A DNA stretch of 64,000 nt from Hirsutella rhossiliensis. Its lineage: Eukaryota > Ascomycota > Sordariomycetes > Hypocreales > Ophiocordycipitaceae. Position 1 is the first letter of the stretch, and every line of letters starts with the position of its first letter. Positions 41,770 through 53,174 of the stretch are shown one piece after another. The position numbers and the translations under genes were made by a program. The notes beneath the pieces were generated by a model. It ran no database searches, was not told the origin of the DNA, and saw nothing but the letters and a program-made list of their open reading frames with translations. Location: the NCBI RefSeq assembly GCF_020360975.1, contig NW_025408670.1:3658001-3722000 (forward strand), written 5' to 3'.

Positions 41770-43626
41770 TTACAGAAACTTGCTCTGCTTGACCGTGTAC
41801 AAGTCGACGTACTCGTCCACGGACATGGAGTCGAGCTTCTTGCTGTTCTGGCTGAGCTCGACGAGCTCCTTGACCCTACTCTCGGCCAGGTGCGGGCCCA
41901 GGTGACGCTTGTACTTGGCCAGGATGACGGGCTTGGCCTCGTCGCGGCGCAGACGGTGGCCTAGGGGCGCCTCAACGGCCACCTCGTCCAGGACGGTGCC
42001 GTCGTTGAGCTCGACGGTCAGGGCGTTGGAGATGGTCCGGAGCTTGGGGTCGTGGTAGTCCTTGGTGTACTGCGGGTCTTCGACGCACTTGATCTTCTTG
42101 CGCAGGGACTCGACGAGCTCAGAGGTGGCAGCCTCGCCGCCGTCGGTGTAGTCGGTGGCCTCGAGGCGGCCGAAGACGAGCATGACGGAGCACATGTACT
42201 GGATGCAGTGGTCGCGATCGGCAAAGTTGTCCATGGGCTTGAACTGCTTGTCGATGATGCGGACGCAGGCCTCGTGGGTGCGGCAGGTGACGGCCTTGAT
42301 GTCCGCGGCCGACTTGCCCATGGCCTTGAGCTGGTGGTGAATCTTTTCCGAGGCCTCGACGGCCGTCTGCGAGTGGAACTCGGCTGTTGCGCGCAGGTTA
42401 GTCATTGACACGCAGCTGGACGCGATTCTTTGGTGGGCTTACCAGGGTAGGAGACCTTGAAGAGGACATTCTCCATGACGTAGCTGCCGTAGGGACGCTG
42501 AAACTCAAACTTGTTGCCCTTGAAGAGGACGTCGTAGAAGCCCCAGACGGGCGCGGATAAGACGGTGGGGACGCCCTGCTCGCCCTTCATGACCTTGAGG
42601 GTCAGGTTGACGGCGCGCTGGCAGGCATCGCCGGCGGCCCACGACTTGCGGGACATTGTGTTTGGGGTGTGGCGGTAGGTGCGCAGGCTCTGTCCGTCGA
42701 CCCAGGCCTGGGTGACGGCGTCTGCGATTTGCCTCTCGCCGAGGCCGAGCATCTTGGAGACGACAGCGGTGCTGGCGACTTTTACAAGGACGACGTGGTC
42801 GAGGCCGACCCTGTTGAACGAGTTGAGCAGGGCCAGGCAGCCCTGGATCTCGTGCGCCTTGATCATGGCCTCGAGGACGTCCTTGACGGTGAAGAGCTTG
42901 CCGCCGGCCAGGTTGCCGCCGGCCTTGTTGGTGCGGTTGACCCAGTCGGCGACGGCGAGGATGGCGCCGAGGTTGTCCGAGGGATGGCCCCACTCAGCGG
43001 CGAGCCAGCAGTCGTTGAAGTCGAGCCAGCGGATCATGGCGCCGATGTTGAAGGCGCCGTTGACCGGGTCCAGCACGAAGGGGGTGCCGGGCACCCTTGT
43101 GCCGTTGGGGACGACGGTGCCGGGGACGACAGGGCCGAGGAGCTTGGCGCACTCCTTGAACCTCAGGCCCTCGAGGCCGCAGCCGAGCGTGTCGAGGAGG
43201 ATCCATCGCGCCGTGTCGAACTATGCGGTGATGGGTGGCTCAGTCAGCGCTTGTTGTTGGGGGATGATGCTTTTGAAGATTGCGGACAAGGCGGGGTAGC
43301 TCCGCCCAACACCCACGATCAAGCACCAGGGGAGGGGAAAAACGTACCGCGAGCTCAGAGTCGATGGGCTTGTTGGCGACATAGTCGGCAATGTCCTTGA
43401 TCTCGGGGTCGTATTCTCGCGAAGCCATGGCGGACGGCGGCGCACCCGAGTGTCGTGCAGCAGAGGTGCAAAAAGTGCTGGCACAAGAAGGCCGTGGATT
43501 TCTTATAGCCGCAACGGAGCGAGTGGCGCCGAGGGAGACCGAGCGGGCCGCGGCGAGGCGAGACGGCGTTGCTGTCTGGCGCAGCTGCCTCGACGCCGTC
43601 CGCAAGCTTCGGTTGACGGCAGACAT
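41770..43626 (-). CDS. Mitochondrial 2-methylcitrate dehydratase (MmgE/PrpD family)
   Basis: Three exons: 43348-43626, 42443-43220 and 41770-42383. The introns are 127 nt and 59 nt (GTAAGC, branch GACTAAC). The product is 556 residues. Residues 1-60 form an Arg/Ser/Ala-rich mitochondrial presequence ending near a second Met ([17 protein letters not shown]). The body is a typical MmgE/PrpD protein, with [71 protein letters not shown] and the lid segment [17 protein letters not shown]. The enzyme dehydrates 2-methylcitrate to 2-methyl-cis-aconitate in the methylcitrate cycle, which detoxifies propionyl-CoA from odd-chain fatty acids and some amino acids. Upstream TTG-started extension is not used because ATG 43626 gives a proper targeting peptide. 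No other methylcitrate-cycle gene lies in the window. Confidence 0.93.
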
Positions 43627-44545
43627 GGCGTGTGCGTGTGCGTGTGCTCTGAGCGCTCCAATTGAAGGGTCCGCGGCCTCTGCTTTCTGGAGCAAGGGTG
43701 GGCAATGGGATCAAAGGGGCAGAGGGAAGCTTGAACGAGAGGAAGCTTGTCTCGGCTCAAGGGACCCTTTGATGCCGTAAGCTACGGGCTTCGACTACTC
43801 CGTACTGTAGGTGCTTTTTTCTCAACCGATGCATGCCGTCTGCGCGCTTTTCCTCGGCCAAGGGAGCCATTATGTAAGTACGTGCTCTGGTACTCCATGT
43901 ACTAGGTACTCCATGTAACGGACGAGCGGTAGTTATCAGGTATTACCGGAATCTTGGCCGTCACCGTTTGTCGCCGCGACTTGAAAAAGCTGCGAATAGC
44001 TTCATCGTCATATGCGTCCGCGGCTCTATTCACGAGTACATGCGGATCAAACACGCCGGGGCAACGAATTTCAAGAAAGCTTTGGGCGTCGCTAGCGGCC
44101 CAGTGTGTCTACTGATCCCAACTGAGCGGATTGATAGGTCATTGTTCGAGGTTACAACCAGTGCAACTCCAACCGCTTCTCAACTTTGGAGATCCGGCAG
44201 CCGGCACGTTGCAGCGAGGCTCAAGAATGACTCGAATGAGATACCACCCTCGGCCCCATTGGTCGTGCCCAGGTTGGGTCCAAGAGACGATACCACCAAC
44301 CGCTCCGCAACCGGCCATGACGGCATTCCCAACCTCGTCAGAAAAGGCTCGGCTCTCGTCCAAGGTCCCGACAGTGTGACGCACCACTCCGGCGTCGTCC
44401 ATGTAAGCCAGCCACTATCAATCAATCATGATGCCCCCGTGTCCAGCCAGAGATTGCCGTCAATCACGATCCACGTCGCGGCCAGCGTCTCGAGCGCGGT
44501 CAGGCCAAGCGCACTCGCACTTTGAGCCAATCGCTCCCTTGCGCC

Positions 44546-44581
44546 GGCCAGTCGTGGCCAGTCGTTGCCAGTCGAGGCCAG
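44546..44581 (+). repeat. 10-bp tandem repeat, about 3.5 copies
   Basis: Units GGCCAGTCGT, GGCCAGTCGT, TGCCAGTCGA and a final partial GGCCAG. Confidence 0.8.
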
Positions 44582-45495
44582 AGCTCGGCCAAGATGCATG
44601 GGTTTCGGGGCGCGAGACGCTTTGTTGGGCGCCATGTGCTTGCGACCACAGTACGGCGCACAAGCAGCCAGCACTGCCGCCCGGTGGAACGTTCGTTGTT
44701 AGTGCCACGAGAGCAAGACGTTGCGGCCACGTTCTCGAGGCTTTGCCGCGAATCAATGTTCGTCCGTGTCAAGTATGCCGCCCGTCGTTGGCTACCGGTC
44801 CCTGGAATCGTGGCTAACCGTCAGGCCGCCCAATCAGGACGCAAAACCCTCCTCGTAGGACTGGCACCGGGCCTAGACCAACGCGTCTCACAAAGCTCTG
44901 GGTTAGATGCGCAGCGACTCCATGGTCCCGCAACCGGATCCCTTTGTCCTGTTCAAATTCCGTCGTTGGAGCATCTGAGCATTCATCGGCGCGTACATGG
45001 CAGTCATCTCCGTGGAAACGCGTCCGGCCCCCGAACCTTTCCGGTCAGTGCCGGAGGGATGCGCGAGCCTACTGGCGGATCAGCGCCTGTCAACCTTGCC
45101 GTGTAGCTCAACGCAGGGGGTTCTCGAGTCCCGTCGAGACGTGGGAGAAACGTCCACTGCCGCGTGTAACTTGGTCCATGGGGCCCTGGTATACAGAGAG
45201 CGAGCCTCGCCTCGGACCGTCGACGCCCAACAGCGACTGCACGCGCCTGTTGGGAAGCCGGCACTTGCTTTCGGCCCGCCGCCTCTCGCGCCTGGGGTGC
45301 CGGAGGGCGACGGCGCGAGGGGCGAGAGAGCGTCAGCGCAGCGAAAACAAGGTGTGAGACGGGCGCTGGTCGTCGGCGCACGCCTGAAATGGCGGGCCAT
45401 TGTGCAACCAACGTTCCGTGGCCTCTCGGGGGGCGAAGCCTTGAACAGAGTCGGCGCGGCCCCGTCGCAGTCAGGCCGGAAGGGCTACGTGCATG

Positions 45496-45503
45496 TATAT
45501 ATA
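45496..45503 (+). promoter_or_regulatory. TATA box of the cupredoxin-like gene
   Basis: TATATATA lies about 170 bp before the start ATG at 45675 and is followed by a C-rich, A-rich leader. This is the clearest core-promoter element in the window and suggests regulated rather than constitutive expression. Confidence 0.55.
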
Positions 45504-45674
45504 GGCCCCAGCCAAGGCCCCTTCTCCAGAAACTCGCTCACCATCAGTGCCACTGTCCAACCAGAACTTGCTCAATCCTTCTCCTCGACTTACCGGATAC
45601 CCAAAGCCGTCAATCGTCTGATCCACACACGCCACCTCGAGATACCCATCGACCCCCCCAAGTGCCTACCCGCC

Positions 45675-46309
45675 ATGCAGTATACCACCCTCAAGCTTGC
45701 CGTCCTGTCGCTGCTGGCGGCCAACGCCGCAGCCAAGACAATCCGTGTGGACATCAACGGCAAGACCTTCTCGCCAGACAACGTCAAAGCCGACCGGGGA
45801 GACATGGTCGAGTTCCACTTCTCCAAATCCAAGCACAGCGTCGTCGCTGGTAACTACGACAAGGCCTGCTCCCCCGTCGGCTCCGGCGGCTTCTACTCGG
45901 GCACCGTCCAGGCTAAGGGTGATGAGGTGAGTCGGACCTGACACGGTGGATGCAGGGACCCGATCGGTTGGTGCTAACTCGTCCAAATCAGCCGAGCGTC
46001 TTCCGGGTCAACGTAACCACGACCGACCCCATCTTCTTCTACTGCTCCGTCGGCAACCACTGCAAGGATGGCATGGTCGGCGCCGTGAACCCCAGTTCGG
46101 ACAAGACTGTCGACAAGTTCCGGAGCGCGGCCAAGTCGGCTGGCGGCAACATCAGCCCCGATGCCGCATTTGGCGGCACCCTGGTCAAGCCCAGCGAGGG
46201 CACGGCCCCTACCCCGAGCCCCGGCGTGACCGGCGCGGCTGGGCACCTGACGACTTCATTTGGTGCCCTCGGAGCTGCTGCCGCCGCCGCCGCCGCTTTC
46301 CTTGCATAA
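45675..46309 (+). CDS. Secreted cupredoxin-domain protein with GPI-type tail
   Basis: Exon 1 is 45675-45926, the intron is 45927-45991 (65 nt, GTGAGT, branch TGCTAAC), and exon 2 is 45992-46309. The product is 189 residues. A signal peptide (MQYTTLKLAVLSLLAANAAA) leads into a plastocyanin-like fold at about 22-125. Strands include TIRVDINGKTFSPDNVKADRG and MVEFHF. The copper ligands expected for the fold are present: His in SKHSVV, then Cys, His and Met in FYCSVGNHCKDGMVG. A Ser/Thr/Pro stretch follows and the end is a hydrophobic Ala-rich tail (FGALGAAAAAAAAFLA), as in GPI-anchored proteins. Such extracellular cupredoxin-like proteins are common in Sordariomycetes and often expressed during infection or development. 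Their electron partner is unknown. A TATA box at 45496 suggests inducible control. Confidence 0.88.
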
Positions 46310-48957
46310 TCCATCGCGACGACCAGTAGATGCGCTGCTGGCGCCCAATGTTGAGACCAGCCAAGGACAGCGGCGAAATGTGCATTGGTGTTTCCTGTTT
46401 TGACCGGCAATGGTCTGCATCACGGTGGAACTCGCATAAAGTTTGGGATAGTGCGTGGCCCCACGGCAAGATGATTTGTTGATAGAGAGTGTAACAACAA
46501 GCGAAGGCATCGAATATTTTGACTGCGAGAATGTGTCCTGCAGGCAATCAGTGCCCCGAATCATTCCGAGCCGCGGTTCGTGACTGTGACGCATCGACGT
46601 GTCCGGCTACGGATATTCTAGCACTCGTTGTCGGGCCGCGACGGCGAAGATGCTTCGATTGGCCTCTACTTTCCCTGCCCAACACTGGCAGGCTGGATGA
46701 TCGGGGTCTGTTGTGCTGGTAAGGAAGGTGGTGCCGCGTCCATGTAGGCCGGGGAGGGGTTGGAGAGAGGTTGAGCACGTGGTGCCGGTGGCCGCGACAT
46801 GCGCAAATAGAGAAGATGAGCGTAGGCGTCGAGGCCCGTCATGTCTGCGGCGAAGCGATGGACAAGGGGCGGAGGGTGACCATTCATCGAACCATGACAA
46901 CGAGCCGCGCATCGGGCTCTTGAGTGAGGCAGTGGTTGGGGCGGTTGAGGCGGCAGACGACGAGCACTTGCGCAGGGGACGAGATGCTAGCTGCGATTTG
47001 TTACTATGACCAGCACAACGGGCCTCGCAATCGGGACGATGCCGGAGCAGGGGAAGCGAGTCACTAGCAGGCGGGCAAGGACGGAGTCGGCGGCGATAAC
47101 GAGCAGGCGGGCGGGAGTGATGGGTTTCGGTACATGGCGCATTTCCGGGGCGCAAATATAAGACCGTCTGTCGTCAAGAGTCGGGGAAGTTGGGCGATGC
47201 GCAACGCGGGCGAGAGGCAGGCTGATCGACGATGACGGAAGGCCGCTGCAGCTCGGGAGGATCTGAAGAGAAGGAAAAGAGGTCATGCCCTCCCTGATGC
47301 CGTGGCGGTGGGACATGAGGCAAAAAGGGGGTCCTGGCGGGGCAAGGGACTTTGTACTCTCAGGCGGTTGCGGCATATGCGAGGTACATGCGCACCTGCC
47401 TCCAAAGGCGCCGAGTGCGACGGGATTTTTGGGCGCCTCTGCCGGGCTTGGTGACGTGCAGGGATTCGGGGATGTTGGTGGGCGCGAGGCTGACGATGGC
47501 GGCACATGGGCACTCCGTGCGGATACAGGACATTGGGTTGGACACGGACGAGGGTCAAGGGCGAGACGAGGTTGAAAGCCGAGCCAAGAGCCCTGCTTGC
47601 ACTCATGATTGGCTTGCGTTGCAAATACGGAGTAACCGCCTCGGTATAGCACAGGGCGAGCAGCGGGCTTCCAGAACTGAGCGGTTGGGCGTCTATGTGG
47701 TACAGTACACCCACCGTACCAAGCATCGGGTGCCCTTTTTCCCGTCACGCACGCACCGGCATGTCTGGGAGCCCGATGGCCTGAATGGGTGTGGTACTTC
47801 GTACTGCGGCTGCACAAGGAAATCACCGACCGAGATGCTACAATACCCGCACGTTCTGCACGATGCCGGGCCATGAGGCAGCAGCAGGAGTCCGAGTTGG
47901 TCTGTTTTAGCTCAACGCCTGTTTCCGAGCAAAGTTCCATCCATCCCTGTGGTACTATCCGTAGTACGTACATACTGTAGTGCGTCACTTAAGTAGGTAA
48001 TTAGCCAGTCAGACGCCGCCAAGCAAGTAGATACCTACGTACCTCAGCTTGCCAGAACATTAGGTAAGGTATCTAAGTAGGTATCTTTTACCACCTACCC
48101 GACAGAAGGAACGAGGAAAAGAATCAAGAGGTGGATTAAGGTCTCCGTTCAACTCCCCTCCTCTCGTCCCAAAAGACGGTCCTTTTGTACCCCTCCTTTC
48201 CCTTGCTGGCCCCTTGCTGCTGTAATGGTCCTTCTTGCTCCATCACTTACCTACGGATACCTAGTACTAAGGTAGGTATGATACCGGTACTCCGTATAGA
48301 CTTTGCCAAGGGACCGCGGGAGAGCCAGTAATACCGTACGTACCGAGCTGCGGTACCTCGGTACCGGGCCGAGGCGGTCGAGGCTTCGCCAATCCCTTGT
48401 CCCGAACCCTGCTCCCGGTCGCGGATGCCACGTTGGGAAAAGGCTCGGTTGCCAAGCCCTGCCGAAAAGCGGGTCCGATCTCGAGGTCGATGTAGGGATC
48501 TTCCGCATCGGTCACATCGTCATCCCCAAATCCCATGTACTTTGTATCCATCTTTGACCTCTGGCCACGCAGACTGGCTCTCGCCGTGTCGTATCATATC
48601 GGCGCGCGCAAATTCAAACACGCAGCGCCCTCGACGCGAGCCCGCTAGTGTGGGCCAAAGTTGACAGATAGCAAAATGCTAATGCATTTGCTGGCCGGTC
48701 AGCCAGGGGCCCCAGGCCGCCGCCCCCTTTGCGGCCCTGATATGTAGAGCGCTTCGGCCCTCGGGTGGCATTCGCAGCTAGGTACACAGGTGCGAGTTCT
48801 GTCAGAGGGCGTCGAAAAGTCTTTGGTGGCACAAGCCCAGCCGTGCCCGCTGCTATATCGACTCGAGCCCTCCTCGCCGTTGACTGGAGTTACTGGAGCC
48901 TCGCGCAGCAACACTTTTCTCCACTGCCCAGTAGCCTCCTCTTGGCAATTTTCCTGC

Positions 48958-49015
48958 TGCCGCCGCCGCCGTGGCTGCCGCTTGTTGTTGTTGTTGTTGT
49001 TGTTGCTGCTGCTGT

Positions 49016-49047
<32 letters not shown>

Positions 49048-49127
49048 TCGTCGTCGTCATCGTCGTCGTCGTCGTTGCCGCTGCCGCTGCCGCTGCCGCT
49101 GCCGCTGCCGCTGCCGCTGCCGCCGCC
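48958..49127 (+). repeat. Compound trinucleotide microsatellite
   Basis: Runs of TTG, then CTG, then TCG, then a hexamer GCCGCT repeated about seven times. It gives spurious poly-Leu, poly-Cys, poly-Ala and poly-Ser frames. Confidence 0.9.
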
Positions 49128-49177
49128 ACGACGTCTCATTCTTGATCCCCGTTCCCCAGGAGGCGGGCGGGCTGCTG

Positions 49178-49275
49178 CAGCAACTGCCACTCCTGCCGCA
49201 GCTGCCACCACTCCTGCCGCAACTGCCACTCCTGTTGCAACTGCGAGTACAGTACCTGCTCCTGCCGCAACTCCC
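49178..49275 (+). repeat. Imperfect CTCCTGCCGCAACTGC repeat
   Basis: About five diverged copies of a 15-18-bp unit ACTCCTGCCGCAACTGCC. Not coding. Confidence 0.7.
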
Positions 49276-50022
49276 CTGCGGCTGCTGGGCGCCAACGGGA
49301 CGGACGGGCTGCATATAGCGTGTGTGGGACGGACCAGCCAGGCCCTTGTCTCGCTGTTGACGGGATTTTGATGAGACATCGAGAGAAAGCGAGAAACTGG
49401 ATCCACGTTTCAAATCATCCTCGACAATCCGCCACGGTTCTCGACGCCACGATTTCGATTCGGCCGACGCACCCACACGCCGGGAATCGTTCTCTTGACC
49501 CGCACCCGTACCTTTCCACCCCCTATTCTCACCACCCCCGTGCCGCACAGCACTTGGACGCACGTGCGGCCCGGTCCACTGGCCCTGTCCACTGGCCCTG
49601 TCCACGGGCCCTAGCTAGGCACGGCTCTTGATCTGACTTGGCCGTTTGGCCTGAATATCAGGGTCCTCTGGCCAGCCTCGAGGAGCCAGCTTCGATCCAG
49701 CCAGCCTCGAGCCAGCACCGCTGACGACATCGACTTTTTGCTTGTTAGGCCGGCTGGCCCACCCCCAATACCATTTTTTCCCGCCCTGCTACACACTACA
49801 CAGGCTTGGCTGGGGGAGAAACAGCCACCATTTCGATTTTGGTGGGCGACTCGGTAGCCTCTGTAGCCTTCGCAGAACCTGTCGTGGCTCCTCACTCTCG
49901 CTGCACCCTCGCTGCCCATAGTTGAAGAGTCAAAAGGCCCTCGCCCAAGATTAAGATCCCTCGTCTCCCGGTGGTCGAGCGTGAACAAGGCTGCGCCAAT
50001 CACCCCGTACGACACATCACTC

Positions 50023-52291
50023 ATGGCTGCGGGCAAGCTGCTCGTGTACCTGCTGAGGCGCGATCTCAGGGTCTCGGACAACCCCATCCTGCACCACCTG
50101 GCCGCGTCTCCGGACCACGGCTACACCCACCTCCTCCCCATCTACGTATTCCCCTCGCGCCAGGTCGAAGTCTCGGGCTTCCTCAAGGATGGCCAGCAAT
50201 CGCCATACCCCCAGGCCCGGAGCCGGGTCGGCGGGTACTGGCGATGCGGCCCCCACCGGGCCAAGTTCGTTGCCCAGTCCGTCTGGGACCTAAAGGACAG
50301 CCTGCAACAGCTCGATAGCGACCTCGTCATCCGAGTTGGAGACACCCGGGATGTCCTCAGCCATCTCATGCAGGGCTTACAGGACCAGTCGCCCAAGCTC
50401 GCTGCCGTGTGGATGACGGAGGAGCTGCCGTGGGAGGAAAAGGAGGAGCACGAGGCCGTTGCCGCCCTGTGTTCGGAAAACGACGTTGATTTCAAGCTCT
50501 GGCCCGACGAGAAGTACTACATAGACGAGTGAGTATCCCCTGCGGCGGCCCCAGCGGTCCTGGTGACGCTAATCCGGCCTCAGTCGCGATACGGGCTTGG
50601 CCAAGCCCGCCGACCTGCCCGATGTATTTACGACGTATCGCAAATCCCAGGAGCCCCTGCGCGAGCGACCTCGAAAGGCACTACCGGCCCCCGCCAAAGC
50701 TTTGCTGCCTCCGATGCCGGACGAGTCGGCCATACCGCCCCAGCACGGCCCCTTCGAAATCCCCGCGTCTCTCGATGGGCTCGAGGCGCGCCTGCTGCAG
50801 CCGCTCGACATCGGCTTGTCCAATCCGCCCAAGGCCTGTGGCGATGCGCAGTCTGGACACACCTTCCAGGGGGGCGAGCGTAGTGCCCACGAGCGCATCT
50901 GCCACCTGCTCCGGTCTGGAGCGGTGTCGTCATACAAGGAGACGCGCAACGGGCTCTTGGGAGCCGACTACAGCACCAAGCTGTCGGCCTACCTCGCCCT
51001 CGGGTGCATTTCCGCGAGACAGGTGCACGAGGAGCTGCTGAAATTCGAAGACGGCAAGGCAGAGGCGTACCGGGAGGCGGCCGGATACGCCAAAGGGGAG
51101 AATGCAGGAACGGCAGGGATACGCTTCGAGCTGCTGTGGCGCGACTACATGCGGTTGTGCACCGCCAAATTCGGCCGCAAGCTGTTCAAGCTGTCGGGCT
51201 TCACGCAGGACAAGAGCTACGACACGAAATGGAAGACGGCCGACAAGGCGGTGGCGGTGCGCGGCCAACAGCCCTCGCCAGACAAGGTGTCGCGGCTCAT
51301 CGAGAGATTCAACGAGGGCACGACGGGCATGGGGCTCATCGACGCCACGCAGCGCGAGCTCTTCCTCACGGGCTACACGTCGAACCGCGCGCGGCAGAAC
51401 GCGGCCAGCTTCCTCTCCAAGCACCTGAACATTGACTGGCGCTACGGCGCCGAGTGGTACGAGATGCTACTTGTCGACTACGACACGTCGTCCAACTGGG
51501 CCAACTGGCAGTACGTGGCCGGCGTTGGCAACGACCCGCGCGGTGATGCACGCATCTTCAACCCTGTCAAGCAGGCCTTTGACTATGACAAGGACGGCGC
51601 CTATGTTCGCACGTGGGTGCCGGAGCTCAAGGACTTGGAGAAGCCCGAGAATGTCTTCCAAGCCTGGACCACGAGCAAGGCCGACCTGGAAACGTGCGGC
51701 CTCGTCGAGAACGTCATGGTGACAAACCCTCTCAAGCGCATCGACTTCAAGCTGGACCGGAAGCCTCGGAGCACACGCCGGCCGTTCCCGCGCAATCGCG
51801 GCCGAGGCGGCGGCGGCAGCAGTGGCGGCCGTCGAGGTGGCAACGGGAGAGGGCAGGGGCCCGGCCAGCCAGACAACTCGACCGAGGAAAGCTTGGATGA
51901 TGCGGGGCCCAAGGCTAATTCGGAGTCCAAGGACAAGATTCAACATGGCAATGGGGCCGTGGCACCTCCTCACCAGCCCCGGCCCCCAACAGGCCCCAGA
52001 GGCAAGTACAGCAACGGTCCGCATGGATACGTCGCCAACGGCGGCTACAATGGCGGCTACACCGGCGGTTACAATGGCGGCTACACCGGCGGTTACAACG
52101 GCGGCTGGTACCCAAACTATGGCATGCGGGGACGAGGAGGACAGTACGGATACGGCCGCGGTGCCGGTCGATGGCACGGCCCAAGGACGGGGTATGGATT
52201 CAGGGGACATCAACAGCCGTGGCAGCCCATGTACGGGTCAGCCCCGGCCTGCCCCCCGCTCCCGAGTGTACACCCCAGCGCGCATGGATGA
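50023..52291 (+). CDS. DASH-type cryptochrome (CRY-DASH) with RGG/GGY tail
   Basis: Exon 1 is 50023-50528, the intron is 50529-50583 (55 nt, GTGAGT, branch GCTAAT), and exon 2 is 50584-52291. The product is 737 residues. The N-terminal antenna domain begins AGKLLVYLLRRDLRVSDNP. After a linker, the FAD-binding domain has YSTKLSAYLALGCISARQVH, FELLWRDYMRL, GLIDATQRELFLTGYTSNR, WRYGAEWYEMLLVDYD and NWANWQYVAGVGNDPRGDA. Those are DASH-subfamily signatures. CRY-DASH proteins repair UV dimers in single-stranded DNA and act in blue-light responses. After about residue 555 comes a long low-complexity tail with Arg/Gly blocks (RNRGRGGGGSSGGRRGGNGRG) and six [NT]GG[YW] units, an RNA-binding-like extension known from other fungal CRY-DASH proteins. 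GTG-started upstream extension was not used; ATG 50023 is the first ATG of the conserved start. Confidence 0.93.
52037..52108 (+). repeat. In-frame 12-bp repeat encoding [NT]GG[YW]
   Basis: Six 12-bp units inside the CRY-DASH tail, grouped as 24-bp pairs (AATGGCGGCTAC plus ACCGGCGGTTAC). Likely variable in length between strains. Confidence 0.88.
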
Positions 52292-52773
52292 CCGGGCAGG
52301 CCGTGGGAACATGTTTCCGGTTTCAGCGCTGATGAGGCGAGCTTGATTGGGTAAAGTAGCGGTGCGGAGATTGTTGTTGCGATGAAAAGGGAAGAGGGGG
52401 GACCCAAATTGAGGAGCGATGATTTGCGAGTTGCACCAGGTTCCTGGCAAGCGCAGTGGTTTGGATATGGACAGACTGAGGGCTATTTGCTTGTTTTCAA
52501 ATCTGCATGTATTACGGACGCGCCACGGAATCACTTGGGTAGGACGTGAACGGGGGGGTTGGGAGGCAGCATCAGAGGTAGGCTGCACCATGAACACGGG
52601 CCTGTATACTTTAGGCGAGTGCAATAATCATGTCACTGTTTACCATGAGGGAGGGAGTCGTACTCGGATTGGTTGGTGGTGATGAGGCGACGAGTGGCGA
52701 TGCCAAGGCAAGACGCGTGCATAACTGGTGGTATTGCGAGGCCTAATGTAAAGTACATTGCGCATCCGGCGGC
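52292..52773. other. Convergent 3' region of CRY-DASH and the small conserved gene
   Basis: 482 bp between two stop codons on opposite strands. No gene was recognised. Antisense overlap of the two transcripts is possible. Confidence 0.5.
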
Positions 52774-53174
52774 TCAGAAGCCGACCTTCTTCTCCTTGTC
52801 CTTGATGGGGAAATCACTGCCGGTAAACTTCTTGTATTGGTCGCGGATGCCGTCGGAGATCATTTCGTCCTTGGCCTGCTCGGCGGCCGATTCGTTGCTC
52901 TGGTCGCCCTGGCCGAGCACCTTTTCCTGGAACATATCGACGGCTTTTACCGGCGTTAGCGTCTTTCGATGCCTTGCTGTGAGAAGTCGGGGGCAGAAGG
53001 GGGGAGGGCGATACCTTTGTCGAGGCCGTCTTCGTCCCTCTCGCCCTGCGCGCCACCGCCGGCGGCGCCGTTGAGCTTGTCCATGAAGCCGCCGCCGGCG
53101 GATGATTGGCCGGCTTGATTGTTGTCCTTGTTGTCGCTGCTGCCGCCGCCGGTTGCCTTCTTGAGGAAGTCCAT
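52774..53174 (-). CDS. Small conserved fungal protein, stress-related type, two exons
   Basis: Exon 1 is 53015-53174, the intron is 52944-53014 (71 nt, GTATCG, branch GCTAAC), and exon 2 is 52774-52943. The product is 109 residues. It starts MDFLKKATGGGSSDNKDNNQ, has a Gly/Asn/Ser-rich first half with GFMDKLNGAAGGG, a joint DEDGLDKAVDMFQEKVLGQG, and a charged amphipathic end (AEQAKDEMISDGIRDQYKKF, then TGSDFPIKDKEKKVGF). The arrangement MDFxKKxxG... GLDKxxxxFxxK... ISDxIRxxYKKxTGxxxPIKDK is one I recall from short ascomycete proteins annotated loosely as DNA-damage or stress-responsive. No biochemical activity is known to me. It is probably partly disordered and cytosolic or nuclear. Confidence 0.75.

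Larger units (their letters stand above)
43627..45674. other. Intergenic region upstream of the cupredoxin gene
   Basis: No supported gene. It contains a 13-bp direct repeat GGTACTCCATGTA at 43889-43901 and 43905-43917, a 10-bp tandem repeat at 44546-44581, and a TATA box at 45496. The long plus-strand frame at 44997-45941 merely runs into the cupredoxin start in the same phase. Confidence 0.5.
46310..50022. other. 3.7-kb intergenic region with simple repeats, upstream of CRY-DASH
   Basis: Frames on both strands (for example 46987-47988 minus) lack domains and are explained by GC-rich DNA. 47990-48300 carries many copies of TACCTA/TAGGTA-type motifs (such as TAAGTAGGTA, GGTAAGGTATC), frequent in Sordariomycete intergenic DNA. 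Two simple-repeat blocks follow at 48958-49127 and 49178-49275. Light-control elements of the photolyase gene would lie in the last few hundred bases but were not identified. Confidence 0.5.

Noticed and set aside
44997..45941. Plus-strand 314-codon frame covering the cupredoxin start
   Set aside because: It crosses the TATA box and leader; the real start at 45675 is fixed by the signal peptide.
46987..47988. Minus-strand 333-codon frame
   Set aside because: No domain, no signal peptide, no conserved pattern; GC-rich DNA often yields such frames.
48890..49371. Poly-Leu, poly-Cys and poly-Ala frames
   Set aside because: Microsatellite translation on both strands.
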